From positions 1-15,332 of the forward strand of contig CAYNHL010000090.1 in assembly GCA_964397015.1 (NCBI GenBank): a DNA stretch of 15,332 nt, given 5' to 3'. Positions 1 through 7,482 of this stretch are shown piece by piece (positions within the stretch are counted from its first letter, which is position 1; the number at the start of each line of letters is the position of its first letter). Source of the DNA: MADRE2 sp964397015 (lineage in GTDB: Bacteria; Desulfobacterota; Desulfobacteria; Desulfobacterales; Desulfobacteraceae). The position numbers and the translations under genes are program-made. The notes beneath the pieces were generated by a model. That model did no database searches. It worked only from the letters and a program-made list of their open reading frames with translations, and was not told the origin of the DNA.

Positions 1-539
1 TGGCACTTAACACGGCAGAGGCTCCGGTGAGAAAGGCAGTGGCCGGGGGCAGGCTCAGCATGAGAGGTTTCGAGGATTTGCAGGCTTTCAGTCCGGACGA
101 TCGCGTCGAGGTAGTAAAATGTATTGATAAGTTAAATTTTAACTTTAACAATCAGATACAATTTATTAATATAATATGTGATTTAATTAAAATTAAAGGT
201 GCAGGAGCGAGAGAAATTCTGTCCTCGGAACCCTTCTGCTCGACCCTCTCACAGGCAAATATAAATGTACCTCAAGCAGGGAGCCGGCTCCTCGATCTCC
301 TTCGCCGCCTGCGCTTTCCATCCCTTGAAAAGGCTGAACGGGTATTCCGGGAACGCGTAAAAAGGCTGGCTTTTCCTCCGGGCATCCAAGTGCACCATCC
401 ACCTTACTTTGAAGGGCCTCATTTTCGTCTCGAGATCACGTTTCAAAACGGAATGGAGCTGAGGGACAGGTTGTCCCGGCTTTCAGCGGTCAAGGGGCTT
501 GAATCCCTGGGTCCGCCCTGGGAAACGGGAGGAGAATGA
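1..539 (+). CDS. ParB-like nuclease-domain family protein, C-terminal part (5' partial)
   Basis: The reading frame is already open at base 1, so this is the C-terminal part of a longer gene. A GTG at 27 is in frame but is probably internal, because the residues before it (ALNTAEAPVRKAVAGGRLS) continue the same pattern. That pattern resembles the helix-turn-helix region that follows the ParB nuclease domain. The remainder (a Leu/Asn-rich helix, then RLRFPSLEKAERVF, then PPYFEGPHFRLEITF) matches my memory of ParB-like proteins encoded next to SPL-type radical SAM genes in Desulfobacterota; this is recall, not a search. The stop codon overlaps the next start as ATGA (536-539), which implies translational coupling. 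Bases 113-200 are strikingly AT-rich compared with the rest of the gene. The function is unknown. The ParB assignment rests on only part of the protein, since the nuclease domain itself lies outside the window. Confidence 0.6.
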   Translation, partial: ALNTAEAPVRKAVAGGRLSMRGFEDLQAFSPDDRVEVVKCIDKLNFNFNNQIQFINIICDLIKIKGAGAREILSSEPFCSTLSQANINVPQAGSRLLDLLRRLRFPSLEKAERVFRERVKRLAFPPGIQVHHPPYFEGPHFRLEITFQNGMELRDRLSRLSAVKGLESLGPPWETGGE

Positions 540-1201
540 GACTCCACGGAATCCGACGCCTGTTCATGGACACGAATGCGGCCTCACATCCCCTGGCTCG
601 ACAGGTCTTAAGACGCATGGCACCCATGGTCCCGGCCCTGTCTTCCGAAGACCGGGCCCCTGAGTCCTATGATGACCCTGCCGACCCGGACATGGACAAA
701 GAGACGCTCCGCCTGATGTCCTTCCCCGGCGAACTCCTGAAACCCTGTCCTGGAACAGGGAACGATTATATCTGTTGCGGGTATCAGATTCTGAATGTAG
801 GGACCAACTGCCCCCTTGACTGCTCCTATTGCATCCTTCAGGCCTACATGAACAAGCCGTCCCTCCGTCTGTTCGTCAACCTTCCCGAGGCGCTTCCCGA
901 AATCGCAAGGCGTATCGATCTTGATCCTTCCAGGCTCTGGCGGATAGGGACGGGTGAGTTCACCGACAGCCTGGCCCTGGACTCCATAGCCGGCTGGAGC
1001 CAGTGGCTCCTCCCTTTTATGGCGCAGAGGAAGAACGCCGTTTTGGAGCTCAAGACCAAGACCGATCAGATCGGAGGCCTTATCGCATCCCCGCACCGGG
1101 ATCGCATAATCGTGTCATGGTCCTTGAACAGCCCGTGGATCGTGTCCAGGGAAGAGCATGGGGCTCCGAGCCTGGCCCATGCACCGGCCGCAGCAGCCTG
1201 A
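536..1201 (+). CDS. SPL-family radical SAM protein, C-terminally truncated
   Basis: This is a radical SAM protein of the spore photoproduct lyase family. The cluster motif is C92-x3-C96-x2-C99, inside CPLDCSYCILQAYMNKP. The family signatures IGTGEFTDSLALD and VSWSLNSP follow. The start at 536 has a strong ribosome site (GGAGGAGA directly before ATG) and overlaps the upstream stop by 4 bases. SPL-family proteins usually run to about 330-350 residues; this one stops at 221. Similarity seems to last to about GAPSLAHAPAAAA, where relatives have a GAxSLExRLAAAxxC-type segment, and then a TGA follows. The last third of the barrel is therefore missing, and the protein is probably inactive if the sequence is correct. 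The G+C of sampled lines is 58-62% (37/60 at 541-600, 35/60 at 661-720), higher than in downstream genes. The substrate is unknown: many SPL relatives outside spore formers do not repair spore photoproduct. Confidence 0.75.
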   Translation: MRLHGIRRLFMDTNAASHPLARQVLRRMAPMVPALSSEDRAPESYDDPADPDMDKETLRLMSFPGELLKPCPGTGNDYICCGYQILNVGTNCPLDCSYCILQAYMNKPSLRLFVNLPEALPEIARRIDLDPSRLWRIGTGEFTDSLALDSIAGWSQWLLPFMAQRKNAVLELKTKTDQIGGLIASPHRDRIIVSWSLNSPWIVSREEHGAPSLAHAPAAAA

Positions 1202-2603
1202 CCTCAACTGTCCCGGCATTATTATTGCCGGGCTCAGGGGCGGTTCGGGCAAGACAATTGTTTCTTTAGGTATTACCGGTGCCTGGAGTAAAGAAAAAAA
1301 AATCATTGCGCCCTTCAAAAAAGGGCCTGATTACATTGACGCCGGCTGGCTGGCCAGATCAGCCGGCCGGTCCTGCTATAATCTGGACACCTTTCTGTGC
1401 CCTGCTTCAATTGTCAGACAATCCTTTATCGAACACGCCCGTGATGCCGATATCGCCTTAGTAGAAGGCAACCGTGGTCTTTTTGACGGGATCGATACCG
1501 ATGGTTCCACCTCTACGGCCGAACTTGCCAAACTGCTCGCTTTACCTGTCCTTCTGGTACTGGACTGCACCAAATCGACACGCACAATGGCGGCATTGCT
1601 CAAGGGCTGCATGGATTTTGATCCGGATCTCGTGATTTGCGGTGTCATCCTCAACAGGGTGGCTGGTAAACGCCATGAAAACAAGGTCAGGGCAAATATT
1701 GAAAAATACTGTGGTATCCCTGTTTTCGGGGCTTTGCCAAAGCTTGATCCGGATGATTTTCCAGAAAGACACATGGGGCTTTTGACATCAGAAGAACACA
1801 TGCATTCCGATGCAGCTATCCAGTCTGCCATACAGGCGGCCAGGGATCATATCGATCTTGAAAGCCTTCACGAACATATTGTCAGATTCTGCCAGGCCCA
1901 GGCTCCTGTGGAGACCGCACCATTCATAAAATCACCTTTGGAGCCTGAATTTAATACCTTGACCATTGGCGTTATCAGGGATTCCGCTTTCCAATTCTAC
2001 TACCCTGACAATATTCAAGCTCTTGAAGCACGAGGTGCAAAAATTGTTTACCTGAGCCCATTGACACAGACCCGTATCCCTGAATTAGACGCTGTCTACA
2101 TGGGAGGAGGTTTTCCTGAAACCCACGCCAGTGCCCTTAGTGAGAACCATGAATTCCGCGCCCGGATAAAAGCCCTTTCTTTAAAAGGTCTTCCCATTTA
2201 TGCGGAATGCGGCGGACTCATCTTCCTTGGCCAGTCCCTTTGCCTGGACAATGTTATTTACCCGATGACCGACATTTTTCCGATAACCTTCGGCCTTTCA
2301 AAAAAACCGGTAGGGCATGGATATACAAAGGCAAAAGTGGTCCGAAACAACCCTTTCTACCCAAAAGGTACACATATCAGGGGACACGAATTCAGGTACT
2401 CAACAATCCTTCAATTGGATTATAGCGACAGCCAGATGGCCTTTTCCATGGAACGAGGAAAAGGTATTGCCGATAAAAAGGACGGATTTTTTATCAATAA
2501 CACGTTCGGCACCTATACCCATGTCCATGCCCTTGGAACACCGGCCTGGGCACAAGGCTTTTTAAAACGAGCCGCCGCTTTCAAATTACGGTCATTAAAA
2601 TAA
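1158..2603 (+). CDS. cobB: Cobyrinate a,c-diamide synthase family protein (CobB/CbiA; possibly DsrN)
   Basis: This is an ATP- and glutamine-dependent amidase of the CobB/CbiA family, which converts two side-chain carboxylates of a tetrapyrrole to amides. Visible features, numbered from ATG 1158, are the P-loop GLRGGSGKT (25-33), FKKGPDYIDAGW, EGNRGLFDG, and the glutamine amidotransferase part with nucleophile C351 in YAECGGL. GHEFRYS (H410) and H455/H457 near the C-terminus follow. The length fits the family once the first residues are discounted. The start is doubtful: residues 1-18 are encoded by sequence that also encodes the end of the SPL gene. ATG 1179 is an alternative, and the native start may have been lost at the junction near 1200. 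The LRGGSGKT and EGNRGLFDG versions look to me like DsrN, the proposed siroheme amidase found near dsrAB in sulfite reductase loci. This is a recollection, and no dsr gene is in the window. Classical cobalamin synthesis remains possible. Confidence 0.85.
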   Translation: MGLRAWPMHRPQQPDLNCPGIIIAGLRGGSGKTIVSLGITGAWSKEKKIIAPFKKGPDYIDAGWLARSAGRSCYNLDTFLCPASIVRQSFIEHARDADIALVEGNRGLFDGIDTDGSTSTAELAKLLALPVLLVLDCTKSTRTMAALLKGCMDFDPDLVICGVILNRVAGKRHENKVRANIEKYCGIPVFGALPKLDPDDFPERHMGLLTSEEHMHSDAAIQSAIQAARDHIDLESLHEHIVRFCQAQAPVETAPFIKSPLEPEFNTLTIGVIRDSAFQFYYPDNIQALEARGAKIVYLSPLTQTRIPELDAVYMGGGFPETHASALSENHEFRARIKALSLKGLPIYAECGGLIFLGQSLCLDNVIYPMTDIFPITFGLSKKPVGHGYTKAKVVRNNPFYPKGTHIRGHEFRYSTILQLDYSDSQMAFSMERGKGIADKKDGFFINNTFGTYTHVHALGTPAWAQGFLKRAAAFKLRSLK

Positions 2604-2681
2604 ACCGGTCACCGGCCGATCCGACTTGACCTGCCGGACAAACTGTGCTAACGCAGAGTTATAAAGCAGCATATCAATATC

Positions 2682-3929
2682 ATGAAAAAACAAGAAATAT
2701 ATAAATTAACGCCAGGCATGATCCTGGCCGAGGATGTATTCAACCGGGACGGAAGACTGTTATTTTCCAAAGACAGACAGCTGTCGGAAAAAGACCTTAA
2801 AATACTTAAAATGTGGGGGGTTACACAAGCTGCCGTTCATGACGGACCTGCCGGGGAAACATTGAACAACGGCAATGTTGACACAGCCGTAGCAAAAGAG
2901 CTGTCATCATACCTGGCCCGGCGATTTTTGCGAAATGACAAGACACATCCCCTTGTCAAAACGGTTTTTTTACTATGCCGGTCCCGGTTGATCCAGCATG
3001 TAACGGACAATCCGGCCATGCTCGATCAGATCAGATCTCCAAAACCCCGAATGACCCCTGAATCATTGATCACCACAACCATAACCCCTGTGAAAGACCT
3101 GAACTCCCTTTTTCAAAACACCATTGACCTGCCTGCGTTGCCGACAATTTTTTCAGAAATCAGTGATGCCGTTCAGAACCCGGGCTGTTCAGCCAAAGAT
3201 ATTGCAGATATTGTGAGTAAAGACACCAGCTTGAGCGCCAAACTGCTCCAGATTGTCAACAGTGCCTATTATGGGTCTCCCAACAAAATCGAATCTTTAC
3301 CTTATGCTGCAGTAGCCCTTGGTACAAACCAGATCAAATCCCTGGCCATCGGAATAAGTGTAATCAATTATTTCAAGGGAATTCCCAACCAGTGCCTTTC
3401 CATGCAATCGTTCTGGAAGCACAGTGTAGCATGTGCCATCACAGCCAGAACACTTGGCAGCCAGATTAAAGGCATCGATACCGAAAGGATTTTTCTTGGC
3501 GGGTTGCTGCATGATATCGGCCGGCTGATCCTGCTGAATCATTTTCCCGAAGCATCCTCCTGGATGCTTGATTATGCCGTGGCCAAAAAGCAGTCGCTGT
3601 ATAAAATAGAACCCGAAGTTTTCAGCCTGACCCATGCCGAGCTTGGCAGTCTGATCGCAAGATCATGGCATTTTTCAGACAACCTGACAACCCTTATTCA
3701 AGATCATCACGGTCCTTTTGATGCAACTGTCAACAAGGAATCCGCACTGATCCATGTCGCCGACTGGTTGATTCATGCCCTGGAAATAGGATCCAGCGGG
3801 CAGTACCTGGTGCCGGAACTTTCCATCAGTGCCTGGGATTCTCTGGAATTGTCCCGAAGCACCCTGGCCCCGGCCATAAAACAGATTGACAGACAAGTCA
3901 ATGAAACCATACAGTTTTTTTATGAATGA
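2682..3929 (+). CDS. HDOD domain-containing signalling protein
   Basis: This 415-residue cytoplasmic protein has no signal peptide or membrane segment. Residues 1-60 (LTPGMILAEDV, then a GRLLF and L-x-L pattern) resemble the small N-terminal domain often placed before HD-GYP and HDOD modules. A variable helical linker follows. The HDOD domain covers about 145-345, opening with LPALPTIFSEISDAV and containing IVSKDTSLSAKLLQIVNSAYYG. Unlike many HDOD proteins, it keeps a nearly full HD-type set of residues: H247, H277-D278 in LLHDIGRL, H318, and H342/H343. Metal-dependent hydrolysis cannot be excluded, but no GYP motif is seen. The ATG lacks a clear Shine-Dalgarno sequence; a poor candidate promoter (CGGACA, then TATAAA at 2660) would leave almost no leader. 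The gene overlaps the following histidine kinase, which suggests a joint sensory role. The target is unknown. Confidence 0.88.
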   Translation: MKKQEIYKLTPGMILAEDVFNRDGRLLFSKDRQLSEKDLKILKMWGVTQAAVHDGPAGETLNNGNVDTAVAKELSSYLARRFLRNDKTHPLVKTVFLLCRSRLIQHVTDNPAMLDQIRSPKPRMTPESLITTTITPVKDLNSLFQNTIDLPALPTIFSEISDAVQNPGCSAKDIADIVSKDTSLSAKLLQIVNSAYYGSPNKIESLPYAAVALGTNQIKSLAIGISVINYFKGIPNQCLSMQSFWKHSVACAITARTLGSQIKGIDTERIFLGGLLHDIGRLILLNHFPEASSWMLDYAVAKKQSLYKIEPEVFSLTHAELGSLIARSWHFSDNLTTLIQDHHGPFDATVNKESALIHVADWLIHALEIGSSGQYLVPELSISAWDSLELSRSTLAPAIKQIDRQVNETIQFFYE

Positions 3930-5958
3930 GCTGAATAAAACAGATATCGAAAAACGACTGGCCTATTTTGAGCAGCAGAATGTGTACATGCATCAAGCTC
4001 TGAAAACCGCCAGGGAACTGTCAGATTTTCAGGCAAGCATCAATCAGCTTGAAAGTCCTTTTCCAATCCTCGAAAAGACAAAGGAGCAGGCCCTTCAATT
4101 CATTGATTTCAAAGGCCTGTCCTTTTTCCTTGTCGATGAAGCCACTGCAGACTTCTACCTGGTCGGCTGCTGGCCTGAATCCCTTCAGGCTGATATTGAG
4201 CGGGAAGTAAACGTGTTCATAGACGATGACACCTTTTCAAGAGCTGTTTTTGAAAAAAAACCGATTACCGCCTATGCCTGCGATGGAAAAACCCAGTACC
4301 TGCTCTGTGTCATGACTACAATTTCCAGGGTCAGGGGCATGTTTGTCGGCATTCTAAACCGTCATTCAAAGTACCTTAAGGAAACCTCCCTGGAACTGTT
4401 TTCAATTTTAATGGTTCATTGTGCCAATGCCCTGGAAAGCTTTGAGCTTTACCATCAAATCAGGCGTTCAAATCAGGCCCTGGCTGAAAGTGAAAGCAGC
4501 TACAGGCTGCTGGCTGAAACTGCAAACGAACTCATTTTCAAGATTTCTCCCCAGGGTACAGTTGAATACGCCAACCGATCCGCCATTAAAACCAGCGGCT
4601 ATTCAAAAGAGTCCATGTTGAATCAACCGCTTTTTGATATCATCGAAAACCTTGACCAGATTATGGATATCTGTGCCCGATACCCTTCTAAAATTTACAA
4701 TACCCGGCTGATTACCCGCTTTGACAATGCAATCCCTCTTGAATTGAATGTTACACCAATTCAGAAAAAAGAACAGGGACTAACATCCTTTCTGCTGGTT
4801 GCAAGGGATATAAGTGAACGTGTTACATTTGAAAAAGAAAAAATCAACCTGAAATCCGAATTGTGGCAATCACAGAAAATGGAAGCGCTCGGGGCCCTGG
4901 CCGGAGGAATCGCCCATGATTTCAACAATATCCTGTCGGGCATTTTCGGGTACTCCCAGCTGGCAAGATCCAATATTAACGATACTGACAAGGCACTCAG
5001 AAATATTGACCAGGTAATGGTCGGAGCACAGAAGGCAACCGATCTTGTACAGCAGATCCTGGCTTTCACAAGAAAATCAGCCCAGGAAAACCAGCCTCTG
5101 AAAATATCACTGGTTATCAAGGAAGCTTTGAAGCTCCTCAGGGCATCTATTCCAAGCACCATACAGATCAAGGAAACAATCACGTCCGGATCCAGGGTGG
5201 TTGCAGATCCCATTAAAATTCACCAGCTTATAATGAACCTGTGCACCAATGCCTACCATGCCATGATGGATGACGGCGGGGTAATGACAGTGAAGCTTGA
5301 AGACACGACTGAAAAAGACCAGGTGATACTGGAAGTTCAGGATACAGGACATGGCATGCCACCCAATGTCCTGGAAAAAGTTTTTGAACCTTATTTCACC
5401 ACCAAAGAAACAGGGAAAGGAACGGGACTGGGTCTTTCCGTGGTCCAGGGCATTGTCAGAGAATACAAGGGTACCATCTCCATCAGGAGTGCGCCTGACC
5501 AGGGGACAACCTTCAGCGTATCCCTCCCGGTTGCCGAACTCGAAACCGGCACGGCGGCTTCCCTGATCGCTGACAAACAGCCTCCTCCCCCGGGTACGGA
5601 GACCATCATGATTGTCGATGATGAAAGTGCATTGCTCGATTCCATGCAGAACTATCTTGAAGACTTTGGATACCGCGTTTATACCTATGCCGATCCAGTC
5701 ACGGCACTGAGCGTATTTAAAAAAGATCCGGAAAAGATTGACCTGGTGATAACTGACATGACCATGCCCGGGATGACCGGTGACAGGCTGGCAGTTGAAA
5801 TACTGCGGCACCGTCCGGATACTCCGGTTTTCCTGTGTACCGGCTACAGTGAAACAGTTTCAGGATCCAAGGCCCGGGAACTGGGTATCAGGGAGTATAT
5901 TCAAAAGCCCATGATCTTAAGTGACCTGGCTGTCCTCATCCGTAACGCCCTTGACTGA
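3922..5958 (+). CDS. Hybrid sensor histidine kinase (GAF-like, PAS, HisKA, HATPase, REC)
   Basis: This is a soluble hybrid kinase of about 678 residues. The domains in order are a short coiled-coil-like N-terminus, a GAF-like region (about 40-180), PAS (about 192-310, ANELIFKISPQGTVEYANRS), and HisKA with the phospho-acceptor H332 in GGIAHDFNNILSG. The HATPase has an N box near 434-448 (NLCTNAYHAM), DTGHGMPP, FEPYFTTK and GTGLGLS near 500. The C-terminal receiver (about 561-675) has the phospho-acceptor D612 in ITDMTMPG, a Thr in CTGYS and the conserved Lys in QKP. All catalytic boxes look intact. There are no membrane segments, so the input is cytoplasmic. ATG 3922 overlaps the HDOD stop by 8 bases; ATG 3901 and TTG 3886 in the same frame are alternatives, and none has a good ribosome site. 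No output regulator is encoded beside it, so phosphotransfer to a distant partner or a role with the HDOD protein is inferred. Confidence 0.93.
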   Translation: MNELNKTDIEKRLAYFEQQNVYMHQALKTARELSDFQASINQLESPFPILEKTKEQALQFIDFKGLSFFLVDEATADFYLVGCWPESLQADIEREVNVFIDDDTFSRAVFEKKPITAYACDGKTQYLLCVMTTISRVRGMFVGILNRHSKYLKETSLELFSILMVHCANALESFELYHQIRRSNQALAESESSYRLLAETANELIFKISPQGTVEYANRSAIKTSGYSKESMLNQPLFDIIENLDQIMDICARYPSKIYNTRLITRFDNAIPLELNVTPIQKKEQGLTSFLLVARDISERVTFEKEKINLKSELWQSQKMEALGALAGGIAHDFNNILSGIFGYSQLARSNINDTDKALRNIDQVMVGAQKATDLVQQILAFTRKSAQENQPLKISLVIKEALKLLRASIPSTIQIKETITSGSRVVADPIKIHQLIMNLCTNAYHAMMDDGGVMTVKLEDTTEKDQVILEVQDTGHGMPPNVLEKVFEPYFTTKETGKGTGLGLSVVQGIVREYKGTISIRSAPDQGTTFSVSLPVAELETGTAASLIADKQPPPPGTETIMIVDDESALLDSMQNYLEDFGYRVYTYADPVTALSVFKKDPEKIDLVITDMTMPGMTGDRLAVEILRHRPDTPVFLCTGYSETVSGSKARELGIREYIQKPMILSDLAVLIRNALD

Positions 5959-5997
5959 AAAAAGGCTTCTCCCCGCAAGCGGGAAAAAGCCTTTTTC
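5958..5997. terminator. Bidirectional intrinsic terminator
   Basis: The outer stem AAAAAGGCTT (5959-5968) pairs with AAGCCTTTTT (5987-5996). The inner stem CCCGC/GCGGG (5972-5976 with 5979-5983) closes a 2-base loop, and a CTC/AAA internal loop separates the two stems. The A-run on one side and T-run on the other let it work on both strands. It begins at the last base of the kinase stop codon and can also serve the convergent cytochrome gene. A second small hairpin, CCGGC-AAT-GCCGG (6034-6046), lies just beyond the cytochrome stop without a T-run. Confidence 0.85.
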
Positions 5998-6055
5998 AAA
6001 AACAATTGCTATTTAATTTCTATTTAACCTCAACCGGCAATGCCGGCCCTGTTGA

Positions 6056-6496
6056 CTAATTTCTTGGATGGCATTTTGTACAGCTTGTGGGTGCCGGTCC
6101 TTTCCTGCCCTTGGGGTCTCCTGCCTCGATATTTACTTCCTTGTGGCAATCAATGCAGTTGCCATGCATGGCATTTTCGAGAACCATGATGTCGTCCCTG
6201 TTTGCGGGATCTTTTTCGAGCTTGTCATGACACTCTACACACCTTTGGACATCATCTCCCCATGCCAGTTCCAGGGGTTTGCCGTCTTCATCATGATGGC
6301 ATTCACCACAGGAAATTCCATACTCTTCAACATGTTTTTTATGGGTGAGCGTAGGGGCGTTCTTTTTATGTTCCGGGTACTCTTGTGTCTTGATTTCAAA
6401 TGTATCTTCCACAGAAGTACCGGCCTGGAGCCCTGTTGAAATAAACATCATGGCAACACCCGCAGCCACCAGCAGCAACATCGTCTTTTTGCTCAT
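6056..6496 (-). CDS. Periplasmic tetraheme cytochrome c3 (class III)
   Basis: This 146-residue precursor has a Sec signal peptide: KK, then a hydrophobic stretch from M6 to about L23, with likely cleavage after LQA at residue 25. Four heme sites are visible, all of the CxxCH type: C63/C66/H67, C86/C89/H90, C114/C117/H118 and C139/C142/H143. Extra histidines H43, H52, H55, H68 and H111 are enough to provide bis-His coordination. The mature size of about 120 residues fits cytochrome c3, the periplasmic electron carrier between hydrogenases or formate dehydrogenases and membrane complexes in sulfate reducers. Classical Desulfovibrio c3 uses CxxxxCH for two hemes, so this belongs to the all-CxxCH variety. 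The gene stands alone with its own promoter (6586-6622). A GAGGAG lies 11 bases before the ATG, which is a rather long spacing. Its electron partner is not in the window. Confidence 0.92.
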   Translation of the reverse strand: MSKKTMLLLVAAGVAMMFISTGLQAGTSVEDTFEIKTQEYPEHKKNAPTLTHKKHVEEYGISCGECHHDEDGKPLELAWGDDVQRCVECHDKLEKDPANRDDIMVLENAMHGNCIDCHKEVNIEAGDPKGRKGPAPTSCTKCHPRN

Positions 6497-6585
6497 AATC
6501 CGTTACACTCCTCTATTTGTATTGTTCACCATTTTCATTAACCGGCCGGCCCTGTCGAAACCACCGGCTACCGTTTCATATTCCA

Positions 6586-6622
6586 TATACAATATGTATA
6601 GCATTCCTGTCGATATTGTCAA
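6586..6622 (-). promoter_or_regulatory. Sigma-70-type promoter of the cytochrome c3 gene with overlapping palindrome
   Basis: On the minus strand a perfect TTGACA (-35, 6617-6622) is followed after 16 bases by TATACA (-10, 6595-6600). This would give a leader of about 90 bases before the cytochrome start. A 15-base inverted repeat, TATACA-ATA-TGTATA (6586-6600), covers the -10 element and the start-site region. It could be an operator or only AT-rich symmetry. Confidence 0.6.
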
Positions 6623-6684
6623 CACCAAATCATGACAAATGCCGCTGTGATTCCTTTATTTAAACCGGAATACAAGAACAAGTA

Positions 6685-7482
6685 TCAATCTTCCTTATCA
6701 GAAGAAGCATCACTTCGGGATTCATCTTCATCTTCATCTTCTGCCGCAGCCTCTTTCTTCCCGAACACAATGGCGCCAAAAATACTGATCTCGTAAAGGA
6801 GCATCAGAGGTGCGGCCATCATGCACTGGGTAATGACATCCGGCGGAGTTATCATGGCAGCACCTATAAAAAAAAGCAATATGGCGTACTTTCGGTTTTT
6901 ACGCAAAAACGGAACTGTTACCAGTCCCATCCTGGCCATGAATGTAAGGACCAGCGGGAGTTCAAAAACAAGACCGAATGCCAGCAGCATCTTGGATGCA
7001 AAGCTTAAGTACTCTTTCATGGAAGGCATGGCCTGGATGGTTTCTGTGGAAAACCCCAGAAAAAAAGTAAATCCGTAAGGAAATACAATATAATACCCAA
7101 ACAGGGATCCGACCAGGAAAAAGACAACCGACAAAAAGACAATGGGCAGCAGGTATTTTTTTTCATTCCGGTACAGTCCTGGAGACACAAACATCCAGAA
7201 CTGATAGAACAAAACAGGGGTGGCGACTGCAATCCCAGTCAGAAAAGACACCTTCAAATAGGTAAAAAACGCCTCCGGGAGTCCGGTAAAAATCATTTTG
7301 GCGTCTGTACCGCTCTTGGCCATGGCCTTGACCAGGGGTGCGGTAAGCAGGGAAAAAATATCCTCCTTGAAAAAATATGCCACGGCAAATCCGCACCCCA
7401 CCGCAATAAAGGATTTGACAAGACGGTCCCTCAACTCAACAAGATGCTCGGTTAACGGGCTTTTATCCTGTTGATCGGTCAT
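6685..7482 (-). CDS. tatC: Sec-independent (twin-arginine) protein translocase subunit TatC
   Basis: TatC is the integral membrane receptor of the Tat pathway. It binds twin-arginine signal peptides and recruits TatA to move folded proteins to the periplasm. The cytoplasmic N-terminus carries the family motif LTEHLVELRDRL (residues 10-21). A conserved Glu in GLPEAFFTYLK (E70) lies in the first periplasmic loop, and about six hydrophobic segments follow. The length of 265 residues is normal. The last 25 residues form an acidic, Ser-rich tail (EDEDEDE...), longer than in many TatC proteins. The start overlaps the tatB stop by four bases (ATGA on the minus strand), so the two are coupled. In sulfate reducers, Tat exports hydrogenases, formate dehydrogenases and Fe-S subunits of respiratory complexes. 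No separate tatA is present in the window. Confidence 0.97.
   Translation of the reverse strand: MTDQQDKSPLTEHLVELRDRLVKSFIAVGCGFAVAYFFKEDIFSLLTAPLVKAMAKSGTDAKMIFTGLPEAFFTYLKVSFLTGIAVATPVLFYQFWMFVSPGLYRNEKKYLLPIVFLSVVFFLVGSLFGYYIVFPYGFTFFLGFSTETIQAMPSMKEYLSFASKMLLAFGLVFELPLVLTFMARMGLVTVPFLRKNRKYAILLFFIGAAMITPPDVITQCMMAAPLMLLYEISIFGAIVFGKKEAAAEDEDEDESRSDASSDKED

Noticed and set aside
608..1096. Minus-strand open frame of 162 codons opposite the SPL gene
   Set aside because: It lies fully within a gene with clear radical SAM motifs on the other strand. It has no ribosome site and no recognisable domain.
2626..2665. Promoter for the HDOD gene (TTGACC or CGGACA with TATAAA)
   Set aside because: Spacing or -10 quality is poor in every combination. 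I kept it as a remark in the gene entry, not as a feature.
5107..5811. Minus-strand open frame of 234 codons opposite the histidine kinase
   Set aside because: The plus strand here encodes the intact HATPase and receiver motifs. The antisense product is a compositional shadow.
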